DNA of 64,000 nucleotides from Ariolimax columbianus (lineage: Eukaryota > Mollusca > Gastropoda > Stylommatophora > Arionidae): positions 4,021,249 through 4,085,248 of the forward strand of contig JAVGWX010000012.1 in assembly GCA_036924085.1 (NCBI GenBank), read 5' to 3'. Each line of letters begins with the position of its first letter. The first letter of the stretch is position 1. Under the pieces are notes generated by a model. That model searched no databases and was not told the DNA's origin. It saw only the letters and a list, made by a program, of their open reading frames with translations. Both the position numbers and the translations under genes were made by a program. Below are positions 59,301 to 64,000 of the stretch, in pieces.

Positions 59301-59518
59301 GACAGCTTATCGTTATGCCTTGACTTTCTTTCACAACCTTCTGGTGCTGGGGAAATTACTTCAATTAAAACTTGATCGCTGTCTTGTGCATCGTCGTGGT
59401 CATGGTGGTGGGACTCGTCTTCATGATCATGAGATGATTCGTCTGCTAAGCTAAATGCAACCATTGCAAATAGCAACGCAACTGATACTAAAGCGATATT
59501 AAGAAGCTTAGACGCCAT
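41154..59518 (-). CDS. FKBP14: FKBP14-type ER peptidyl-prolyl isomerase, 4 coding exons, 236 aa
   Basis: Joined exons 59518-59250, 53068-52923, 49168-49038 and 41318-41154 give 711 nt with all splice phases matching. Residues 1-25 are a signal peptide (hydrophobic 6-24, likely cut after A25); 26-48 is an Asp/Glu/His-rich linker that lengthens it beyond the roughly 210 residues usual in vertebrates. Residues 49-157 are the FKBP isomerase domain with the active-site set in place: Y76, F87, D88, R93, F97, V107, I108, W110, Y133 and F150. Two EF-hand loops follow, D171-E182 and D216-E227, both canonical, then the ER retention signal HDEL. The family folds procollagen-type clients in the ER lumen. 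The start is the first in-frame ATG after a good acceptor. Introns are large and full of repeats (6.2, 3.8 and 7.7 kb). All splice sites are GT-AG. No lesion is visible, so the gene looks functional. Confidence 0.95.
41330..41930. other. Intron 3, first part, nothing firm
   Basis: Near 41,820-41,865 the stretch GAGAGGCAAGTGTTAGAGCT looks like a weak A-box, possibly another SINE head. Otherwise no structure was recognised. Confidence 0.35.
41940..42132. repeat. Minisatellite, 21-bp unit, 9 copies
   Basis: TTTTCATGGATGGACAGGGT plus G repeats, with one 20-bp unit. It lies in FKBP14 intron 3. Open frames (HGWTGCF type) on both strands result from 21 being a multiple of three. Confidence 0.95.
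42135..42685. other. Intron 3, nothing assigned
   Basis: No coding landmarks; CAACTGATTCCTGTGAGATC and TCATGT-type short motifs recur without clear order. Confidence 0.4.
42690..43110. repeat. Minisatellite, about 51-56 bp unit, 8 copies
   Basis: GACAGGAAGTTGTGGTCAGA, TCTGGTCACCTGTGTCT and ATGTGGTAGATTAGG recur. Edge units have CTACATGGCAGTTGA in place of TATGTGGTAGATTAG. A two-unit block (with GGGCACGAAG) is itself duplicated. Confidence 0.95.
43115..44445. other. Intron 3, nothing assigned
   Basis: About 1.3 kb without firm features. A minus-strand frame near 43,450-43,770 ([20 protein letters not shown]) is not repetitive but has no start, splice context or domain that I recognise; it may be an old transposon piece. 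Confidence 0.4.
44450..44545. repeat. Isolated diverged units of the 38-bp minisatellite
   Basis: AACTAACCAAGACCCCCACC, GCGTCAGGTGAAAC and AACTAAGATCATATCACATC repeat the order of the 27,690-29,395 unit, 15 kb away, in three weak copies. They directly precede a SINE. Confidence 0.7.
44551..44795 (+). repeat. tRNA-derived SINE, copy 2
   Basis: Same head as at 37,593 (TGGCCTAGTGG A-box, GGTTCGATCCC B-box), then AAAATGCAGGAGGAAG, then GCTGAAGTCGGATGTACTGG, GCCGACAGGCGCAAAATAAA and an A-rich end near 44,795. This copy gives the fuller structure: tRNA head plus the 3' module shared with dispersed repeat B. Confidence 0.8.
44800..45255. other. Intron 3, nothing assigned
   Basis: AT-rich sequence with no coding landmarks. 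Confidence 0.45.
45260..45475 (+). pseudogene. C-terminal remnant of another LINE
   Basis: The plus strand reads, with one or two breaks, [40 protein letters not shown]: the TW...EIxxDL...AxDR pattern that closes many LINE ORFs. It is truncated on the 5' side. Confidence 0.6.
45487..45527 (-). pseudogene. Exon-3-like echo with splice donor (FKBP14)
   Basis: The minus strand reads CAGATGGGAGACCAACAGCC, ATCTTAAGATGAG, GTATGT. With one gap this matches the 3' end of exon 3 plus its donor (CAGATGGAGACCAACTACTG, TCACAAGATGAG, GTTTGT) at 31 of 38 positions by my count. Before the LINE inserted it lay only about 125 bp from the real site. It looks like an old local duplication. Confidence 0.5.
45542..48956 (-). 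mobile_element. Nearly intact 5'-truncated LINE (APE-RT-RNaseH) with 11-bp target-site duplication
   Basis: One long frame (48950-45567) is broken by a single TAA at 48314-48312. The N-terminal 212 codons are the second half of the APE endonuclease ([23 protein letters not shown]). The next 912 codons hold RT ([63 protein letters not shown]), an RNase H domain ([45 protein letters not shown]) and a Cys/His knuckle ([17 protein letters not shown]). The 3' end is a GAA-type tail. AGACTGTGTCC stands on both sides (45531-45541, 48957-48967). Domain order fits the I/Nimb-like group. Insertion is in the gene's own orientation within FKBP14 intron 3, with its 5' end about 80 bp past the exon 3 donor. 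It looks young. Confidence 0.93.
49038..49168 (-). CDS. FKBP14: FKBP14 coding exon 3 (acceptor lies in a minisatellite)
   Basis: Encodes residues 139-182: [19 protein letters not shown] closes the FKBP domain, and [13 protein letters not shown] is the first EF-hand loop. The acceptor is CACCAG|GTGAACTC and the donor GATGAG|GTTTGT. The first 20 bases of the exon and the preceding 22 intron bases form the 42-bp unit that is tandemly repeated upstream. Confidence 0.93.
49149..49616. repeat. 42-bp minisatellite made of the FKBP14 exon 3 splice acceptor, 11 copies
   Basis: Units start at 49149, 49191, 49233 and so on every 42 bp to 49569. On the minus strand each holds TCTCTGTATGTTATATTACC, AG, GTGAACTCATTCCTCCTAAT: pyrimidine-rich intron end, AG and the first 20 exon bases. 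Only the copy nearest the gene body (49168) runs into the exon. The copy near 49,510 differs (TATAACCAG). Confidence 0.95.
49725..50050. repeat. Minisatellite, about 32-bp unit with dimer pattern, 10 copies
   Basis: CAACATGTGTGGGTTGGTCA followed by TACTGTGTCCGT alternates with a GGTTGGACATTATGTCTGT version, so part of the array repeats as a dimer of about 58-60 bp. In FKBP14 intron 2. Confidence 0.93.
50455..51250 (+). repeat. 27/28-bp minisatellite grown from an RT codon block, about 29 copies
   Basis: The unit GAAGAGGAGAGAGTGCCCAC, AGAATGG encodes EEERVPTEW in the LINE's own frame; in related LINEs this segment (WEEE.VP..W) occurs once. A 28-bp variant (GAAGAAGGAGAGGGTGCCC) breaks the frame at several places. 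The LINE continues on both sides of the array. Long frames on both strands inside it are spurious. Confidence 0.92.
52383..52480 (+). repeat. Minisatellite, 23-bp unit, 4 copies, inside the LINE C-terminus
   Basis: ACACCTAGAGAGAGGCAGAA plus AGA is repeated four times. It sits where the LINE codes for the [10 protein letters not shown] segment, so this is a second expansion within the same element. Confidence 0.9.
52923..53068 (-). CDS. FKBP14: FKBP14 coding exon 2
   Basis: Encodes residues 90-138 plus one base: [34 protein letters not shown] and the KGYGESGA flap. The acceptor is CTAG|CCATGAC and the donor GAGCAG|GTATAAC. Confidence 0.95.
53305..53515. repeat. Minisatellite, 62-bp unit, about 3.5 copies
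   Basis: Units begin (C/T)AGACCAGAAGTTCTAA or AGACCAGATGTCCTAA and continue with GACACAAAG, AAGCAAACAATATTCTTCT and AGTGGTTGCAG. In FKBP14 intron 1, near exon 2. Confidence 0.9.
53520..54360. other. Intron 1, nothing assigned
   Basis: No coding landmarks or tandem structure seen. Confidence 0.45.
54362..54615. repeat. Minisatellite, 38-bp unit, 7 copies
   Basis: CAGTTACAGAGAGGCTACGC, CTTTTGGTCTAACACACC is repeated with changes that increase to the right. Unrelated in sequence to the 38-bp array at 27,690. Confidence 0.93.
54760..55100. repeat. Dispersed repeat B, copy 2 (inverted relative to 6,030)
   Basis: Reads as the reverse complement of 6,030-6,375: CTCCCGCTACCAAACCCCG, CAGAGAACGGAATGCG, CTTCTCCTTAGCCAGTCT, GTCAGCTATGGGTCGCTGACC. 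A weaker partial copy of its CTTCTCCTTAGCCA part lies at 54,630-54,720. Confidence 0.7.
55112..55335. repeat. Minisatellite, about 70-bp unit, 3 copies, grown from dispersed repeat B
   Basis: TGCTGATCCTGATGCAAGCA, GTCATCTACGAGTCAC and GTCAGCTCATTCACTTTGCT recur. The unit aligns with the end of repeat B (CGCTGGCCCTGACGCTAGCA, GTCAGCTATGGGTCGC), so it seems to be an amplified piece of that repeat. Confidence 0.8.
55340..56685. other. Intron 1, AT-rich, nothing assigned
   Basis: About 1.3 kb with T-rich runs and no supportable gene or repeat. Confidence 0.45.
56690..57080 (-). pseudogene. C-terminal remnant of a LINE
   Basis: The minus frame 56880-56677 reads [20 protein letters not shown], then [20 protein letters not shown]: the RxRWxD and ARDRxxWR region of LINE ORFs with substitutions. 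It extends upstream with breaks (KVILEGRV). Confidence 0.6.
57478..57604 (+). mobile_element. 3' end of the CR1-like LINE, short copy
   Basis: TTTAAGAATAGATTGGATGC, GCATAGCTTTTAGAGCAAGG, CAGACTCTGCAGAGTCTTCT and AAACCAGTATAAAGAC, then TTAAGTTAAG, match the minus-strand end of the element at 60,870-61,385. About 125 bp remain. Confidence 0.85.
57606..58010 (+). mobile_element. Penelope-like element end with inverted repeat and hammerhead-like motif (tentative)
   Basis: GGGACAACGAACAAATGAAA, ACACCT (57606-57631) is answered by AGGTGTTTTCATTTGTTCTT, TGTCCC (57890-57915), 25 of 26 pairing. Right after the second arm stands CTGAAGA, A, GACC-ATGC-GGTC, GTAACG: the layout of a type I hammerhead core. 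A close relative occurs at 59,926-59,955 beside a GIY-YIG domain, which supports the assignment. Confidence 0.5.
58205..58408 (+). pseudogene. C-terminal remnant of a LINE with TGAT-type tail
   Basis: Across breaks the plus strand reads [29 protein letters not shown] and VEDICSAE, the (D/N)L...AHDRKxW pattern of LINE C-termini, and ends with TGATTGATTGAATC at about 58,391-58,404. Confidence 0.6.
58520..58625. repeat. Dispersed repeat A, copy 3 (partial)
   Basis: CCAGTTGTCCTAAGGTAGCT, GAGTGAGGTTGACAGATTGC and TTCCTCACTTTAATC parallel the middle of repeat A (1640-1725). Confidence 0.45.
58630..59245. other. Intron 1, first part
   Basis: No coding landmarks. GCACCTGTAAATGGGCACCT at 58,976 resembles the SINE module AAATGGGTACCTG, so a decayed SINE may lie at 58,930-59,010. 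Confidence 0.4.
59250..59518 (-). CDS. FKBP14: FKBP14 coding exon 1
   Basis: Encodes residues 1-89 and two bases of codon 90: signal peptide, acidic/His linker and the first strands of the FKBP fold ([16 protein letters not shown]). The donor is TCCAG|GTAACAG. A TTG-led extension of six codons upstream is not a likely start because the acceptor TTTTCTCAG lies just before AGATGGCG. Confidence 0.95.
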
Positions 59519-59520
59519 CT

Positions 59521-59672
59521 CTGAGAAAATATGCAATATATTATACAGAAAATAGTTTGATTGCTTCAGTCAAAACACCCAGTTGGTGCAAGAATCTGTG
59601 AAGTTCTTTCAACTGTTTGCCTGTTGCTGTACCTTCACACTTGTCGTTACGTGTCAAATAAAAATGACTTAC
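59521..59672 (-). other. Short intron in the FKBP14 5'UTR (predicted)
   Basis: On the minus strand a consensus donor CTG|GTAAGT lies at 59673/59672 and an acceptor TTTTCTCAG ends at 59521, right before the start codon. This gives a 152-bp intron. Inferred from splice motifs only. Confidence 0.6.
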
Positions 59673-59750
59673 CAGGCTGAAGATCTACTTCCGGTTCATG
59701 TTCTATTTTTAACTTTAACAGTTACTGTATAACGGAACTTTTGATTGGAT
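59673..59750 (-). promoter_or_regulatory. FKBP14 first-exon and core promoter region (predicted)
   Basis: Upstream of the predicted donor the minus strand has AACCGGAAGT (59687-59696), an ETS-type site common at housekeeping promoters, and a CCAATC box at 59748-59743. No TATA box is at a fitting place. Transcription likely starts around 59,690-59,720. Confidence 0.45.
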
Positions 59751-59884
59751 GGTGTTCTTCTCAGTGTAATTAAAATAAGGCGAGGCTGCAGCGGTTCTGT
59801 GGATGTGTATAATGGGAAAAAAACATGAAAAAAAACTAGTAAAAGTTGATTAAGGTTGAGCTTAATCAAAATTTAAAAATGGGT

Positions 59885-60640
59885 ATGGTCAGATACCGCA
59901 CCGAGACGAGAACACAAACAAAACCTACGTTACGACCAATAGGCCTTCATCAGGGACAACAACACTGAACTAACAAATCAACAAATAAGAAAAAATGGTC
60001 AACTCATCTGTTTCAGGTGGGAGACGCTTTCAGTCTAAGCGACCTGTCGTGCCAAGTACTCGATAGAAACTGAAATAGGAGCGGTCAAACAAAAAGTGGC
60101 GGAATATGCCTGATAAGCCAAGCGTGGCCAAATAGTGGTCCAGATAGGAGAACAATGAGAAGGCAATATAAGCCGGGAGGGCGTGATATTGATATAAGAG
60201 AGGGGGGAAGAGAACTGATGGAAGAATGGGGGAGGCGGGGGGGGGGGGGAAGGAAGACAAATAGATGGGGGCCAGTGTGAGGGTTTAAGAAAAAGTATGG
60301 AAGATATTTATACCATGTGGTTGGAGACATCCCATACTAGAGATAAGTCTGTTCTCAAGGGCGAATCGATGACGATCGTCAGAGAAGCACGAAACTAGAC
60401 CAGTGACACTGACGTCAGCCATACCCCGGTGCTCAGGACCATTGAAGTGGCTGGCAATTGGGGAACCAGTGCGGTTGCGGATGTCGTTGAGGTGTTGGCG
60501 GAAACGCTCCCGTAGTTCCATACCAGTTTTCTCAGTGTACAACCGTGTGGCTCTCTGATTGGCTAATAGCAAACCCAACACGTCTATGAAATATAGTGGA
60601 GTGTTACTGTGACTCAAACTGTAACCTGCAAGGAATGGCG
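59885..60640 (-). mobile_element. Penelope-like element, GIY-YIG end with hammerhead-like motif
   Basis: The minus frame 60617-60288 encodes a GIY-YIG-type nuclease domain: LYFIDV, LYTEKTGMELRERFRQHLND (normally YIGET..L..R...H), SPIASHFNGPEH, ALENRLISSMGCLQPHGIN. The YIGET motif reads YTEKT, so it is probably inactive. About 330 bp downstream (59,955-59,926) is CCCTGATGA, A, GGCC-TATT-GGTC, GTAACG, a hammerhead-like core; such ribozymes are known in Penelope-like elements. The RT part is missing, and no element border was found on the upstream side. Confidence 0.7.
60229..60252 (+). other. Poly-G run
   Basis: GGGGGAGGCG leads into an uninterrupted run of about 13 G. It may form a G-quadruplex and is a likely source of sequencing error. 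Confidence 0.8.
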
Positions 60641-60644
60641 TGCA

Positions 60645-60865
60645 CTGGGTGAACAGAAAGGTTTCACACGGGACTGATTATCTGAATAAAGTTGTAGAAA
60701 CGTCAAGCTATAAAGCTTCAACAGAAATAGACAGGTCAGCGTGTGATGACTTGGCATGTAGTTGCTGGGGACATGTGCTCCAAAGGGAGCTGAAATGAGA
60801 TTTTATCGATCGATTTGAATCCCAATTATCAAGAACACAGTGTGAAAGGTTGGGACGCATCCATA
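60645..60865. other. Spacer, nothing assigned
   Basis: No coding frame or repeat was recognised between the Penelope-like and CR1-like elements. Confidence 0.45.
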
Positions 60866-60867
60866 AT

Positions 60868-61390
60868 GAATGTATACTTAACTTAACTTAACGTCTTTAT
60901 ACTGGTTTAGAAGACCCTGCAGAGTCTGTATACAACCAGTTACATTTACATCACCTTGCTCTAAAATCTATGCGCATCCAGTTTATTCTTAAATGCATTA
61001 ACTATCCCTGCCTCCACTACCTCCCCTGGCAATGCATTCCAAGCAGACACCACTCTCTGACTAAAAAAATATTTCCTAATATCTAACCTGGACCTCTCTT
61101 TAATCAGCTTGTAGCTATGCCCTCTTGTTATTGTAGGTGGCTGTATTTTAAAAAACTTGTTATAGTCTAATTTATCGATTCCTCTGATCATCTTATAAAC
61201 CTGTATTAAGTCACCACGAATTCTTCTCTCTTCGAGACACTGTAGGCCGGTTTTTCTGAGTCGTTCCTCATAACTGTAATTCTGGAATCCCACTATCATC
61301 TTTGTCGCTCTTTTTTGTATTCTTTCTAGCATGTTTATGTCCCCTCTATGATAAGGACTCCACACCTGTACACAGTACTCCATATACGTC
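60868..61390 (-). mobile_element. CR1-like LINE, 5'-truncated, 140-codon ORF end intact
   Basis: The frame 61383-60964 reads MEYCVQVWSPYHRGDINMLE, RIQKRATKMI, LGLxxLxERRxRGDLIxxYK-like LQCLEERRIRGDLIQVYKMI, SRLDIRKYFFSQRVVSAWN and LP.EVV...VNAFKNKLD, the standard end of CR1/Jockey-type RT proteins, with no stop before its TAG. The 3'UTR ends in TTAAGT repeats (60,876-60,890). No RNase H or RT core remains. The start Met is just the point of truncation. Confidence 0.85.
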
Positions 61391-61395
61391 TGGTT

Positions 61396-63450
61396 CTGGG
61401 CTGCACTAGAGATACCCCGATTGTGATGATGAGGTACATGCTGGGATTGTTATCGGTGACATCCAGAAATAAACTGGCACAAGTCAAAGCCTATATGCGT
61501 GTGGCCACAGACACGCGACATCCTCTGCACTGTAGTGTCTCAGACATCAAGGGATCTTCTTCCTCTTCTTCTTCTGCGTACACAGTCAGACAGTAACCAT
61601 TATTTTTTTCGAAAAAAGCGGCGGTCATCCTGAGACTCTCGCCACTACCATAGAGCTTGTCTTGCAGTTCCACTGGCAATGGCCACATCTGCTCTCTCTG
61701 ATCCTCGTATGTCGGGCAGTTCTGCAGCAGATGTTCAGTGGTCATTTTACCAGTACCGCACGGGCATTCGTCGGTACACCCTATCTTCAATTTGTTGAAT
61801 AGGTGGTACCTCAGTCTGTTGTGCCAGTGCGAAGTCTGAAGACAACGACCTGCTCTCTTCGGTTCAACTGGTAATAGGCATCGTTTTTGATGTAACCAGT
61901 ATGTTCGGTTTCCCATTTGGTCATGTATCTGGCTTTGATAAGCCGTTTTGACTCTTCGTACGTCATACTGGTATCTGTTTGTGGTAGCCTTGCACCTTCT
62001 TTTGCCAGTCTGTCTGCCTCCTCGTTGCCTTGGATGTTGCAGTGTGACGGAACCCACTGTACCACTACCCTTTTTGGTGCGGACTGCTGGCACAGTTTGC
62101 AGAGTGCTGCTCTTAAGTCATTAAGCTCAGTGTTTTTCTGGCTTTTTAGCGCTGTGACTACGGCGAGAGCATCTGTCAGCAGGACTATATGGCTCTCATT
62201 TTCACTGTGTGTTACCATTTCTTCCACTGCCGCCCTCAGTGCCTCTGCCTCCGCTCTGAAATTGCTTGTGTACTTACCAGTAGCGAATGACAGTGTTATT
62301 TTTCTGCCATTTGGTAGGTTCAGGAATGCTCCTGCCCCTCCGTTCTGTGTAGTGTTTGTTACAGAACCGTCGGTGTATGCATGGGTCCAGTCCATGCTTG
62401 GGTAGCTTTTCGTTATGAAGCTTAGGGTAGTATCTCTCCTTTCTTTTTCAGTCTGGCAGTTTTTGTTTGCAATACCTGGTATATTTTCTACCACCTCTGG
62501 AAATATATCCTGCCTCCAAGTAGGTTTTCGTACAGTAGTGATGGGTTTTGGTGTTGTTAGTGCGTTTATGGGATCTTCGAGACATCAAGGGATCAAGAAT
62601 CAAGAGATGGTCGTCATGGATGGCACAGGCTGAGACAACAATCGGACACGTCACTCCAGCTGAGATGATAGCCAACGGGGAAGAATGGGTCCACAGTGGT
62701 GACAGAATGACAGAGTACCAGAGAGTCATCATAACCTTAGGCAAGGAATGCAGAGAACGGAGCAACTGGAGAGCAGAGCACGAGGTAAATCAGCTGATCA
62801 CTGAGAACACGCAGGAGAGTGACGCTGTCATATACACCGACGGATCAGTCGTTGCTGTGTGGGACATCAGGCTGGGGTTTCTCGGCTAGAGTGAGAGGAC
62901 AGGTCGTTCTTAGCGCAGTAGGGTAAACATGTCAACAACCTCCAGTATGAGAATGGAGACGGAAGCAGTGACCTCAGCACTGAAATGGAAATCTGAGACA
63001 TATAACAAGGGCAGTCATCGTGATAGACGCGCAAGTCGTACTTCAGAAGGTACAGAAGAGATGGCTTAGATACGAGTGGAAAGCAGCTGTTGAGGCCTCA
63101 AACCTCCTGGCGTTGACATGGATCTACTGTCCTGTTCATGCCAGGGTTCAAGGCAATGAAAGATCTGACATCATGACTTCACAAGCTGCTCCCATTATGG
63201 ATACGTTAGTGATTGACAGGAATAACATTTTGAAACCAATCAATGACTTCCTGTTAGATGAGGACGCTGCAATAGATGTAACAGCAATCCACAGGCTGCA
63301 ATGTTTCGACATTAAACGAGAAGGGCGCATGAGAGGACAGAGCAAGAGAGTGTACAACCAGCAAGCTACAGGGACCATCAGCATCCACACCATGCGCCAT
63401 TAGCTGAGAGAGACTGAGCACCTATGGGTATGCCCGGGGTGCATTGGCGT
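61396..63450 (+). pseudogene. Plus-strand LINE (RNaseH type), split by a nested LINE
   Basis: Left part (61,396-61,556) reads LLSVTSRNKLAQVKAYMRVA then HCSVSDIKG; right part (62,580-62,889) resumes at DIKGSRIKRWSSWMAQAE, then TLGKECRERSNWRAEHEVNQ and DAVIYTDGSV, an RNase H start. After frame breaks (62,890-63,020) it gives a VIVIDAQVVLQKVQ segment and WIYCPVHARVQGNERSD (63,115-63,170), the last RNase H block. A CPGCIGVDS-like tail follows near 63,430. An RNase-H-bearing LINE family different from the nested one. Confidence 0.8.
61557..62579 (-). mobile_element. Nested 5'-truncated LINE with 15-bp target-site duplication
   Basis: This is a second copy of the element at 45,542-48,956, very similar by eye, holding only the RNase H and Cys/His end. 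It is flanked by AGACATCAAGGGATC at 61542-61556 and 62580-62594. A one-base deletion (GTTGTGCCAG versus ATTGTGGCCAG) shifts the frame near 61,822, so the ORF is split into 62494-61811 and a later frame. It has [15 protein letters not shown], where the larger copy lacks two residues. Confidence 0.93.
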
Positions 63451-63454
63451 CGAT

Positions 63455-64000
63455 TCTTAGAAACAGATACAGTTCAATATAACACAGAAACGATCCCCTG
63501 TTTTGTTTACAAAATCCACATCAACAAATCGGATTACTCGCGAGAGCAGTTCTTGATGTCCTAGATCAGGAGTCGAGTCAAGAAGAATTCCAATGTAGAT
63601 GCTGTGACTGATATTAATTAATAACTTATTCCTCAATTTTTTGCCAAGAAGACATCAAATATTGTTGAATTTCGGTCGAAAGGTAAGACAATGTTTTCGG
63701 ATTTTCTTTAGCAGATTGGTTGGCATCAGTGGATCGTACTAGGATATTCATTTGGATAAGGCAAGAAAGTTACCAACATTTGTTCCATCATCATCATGGA
63801 TACTTTCTATATGACCACGAAATGATTAATTGTGAGATGCTAGAAACCTGTTACAGGCTAGTACTCTTTTCAAAATATCTCGCCGTCGCTGCTTTTCTCA
63901 CTGAATTTGTGATTGCACTTCGATATCAATTTCTTCCATGATATAATCTTCTTTCTGCTTCTTTTCATGTAGTAAATGCTTTATGATTGTTAGTGTTGCT
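63455..64000. other. Right end of window, nothing assigned
   Basis: No coding frame with recognisable content; AT-rich. Confidence 0.5.

Noticed and set aside
59246..59536. FKBP14 start six codons upstream (TTG)
   Set aside because: It is not an ATG, and a good splice acceptor lies between it and the ATG at 59518.

Overview
This window is metazoan nuclear DNA: AT-rich, intron-bearing and packed with degraded retroelements and tandem repeats. The mix of non-LTR retrotransposon types, a Penelope-like GIY-YIG element, piggyBac and mariner remnants, and tRNA-type SINEs suggests a marine invertebrate, most likely a mollusc or another lophotrochozoan. The species is an inference and I cannot fix it. 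Nothing bacterial is present: there are no operons and no RBS-led genes.

Only one host gene is supported: a complete FKBP14-type ER prolyl isomerase on the minus strand. Its four coding exons (59518-59250, 53068-52923, 49168-49038, 41318-41154) join in phase to a 236-residue protein with signal peptide, FKBP domain, two EF-hands and a C-terminal HDEL. A 5'UTR exon donor, an ETS-type promoter motif and a poly(A) signal can also be placed. Its introns hold much of the other content on the right side of the window.

Layout. 1-10,250: remnants of four different non-LTR retrotransposons alternating with minisatellites (25, 13, 30, 5, 42, 23 and about 28 bp units). 10,255-26,395: a 16-kb array of 46/48-bp units with higher-order structure. 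26,650-29,900: three more arrays around a dead mariner transposase. 30,000-41,000: low-complexity intergenic DNA with SINEs, a dead piggyBac element with intact ends, a 133-bp foldback and a 31-bp-unit array. 41,000-59,700: the FKBP14 gene; intron 3 carries a nearly intact 3.4-kb APE-RT-RNaseH LINE with an 11-bp target-site duplication, and intron 2 carries an RTE-like LINE in which one RT motif has expanded about 29 times. 59,900-64,000: a Penelope-like element end, a CR1-like LINE, and a LINE nested in another LINE with a 15-bp target-site duplication.

The most interesting theme is that many tandem arrays seem to have grown from recognisable functional sequence: a splice acceptor of FKBP14 (11 copies), the TTAA-bounded right end of a piggyBac element (6 copies), and RT coding motifs inside LINEs (about 29 and 4 copies). 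The acceptor array is the strongest lead: most of its copies could be spliced in without breaking the FKBP14 reading frame.
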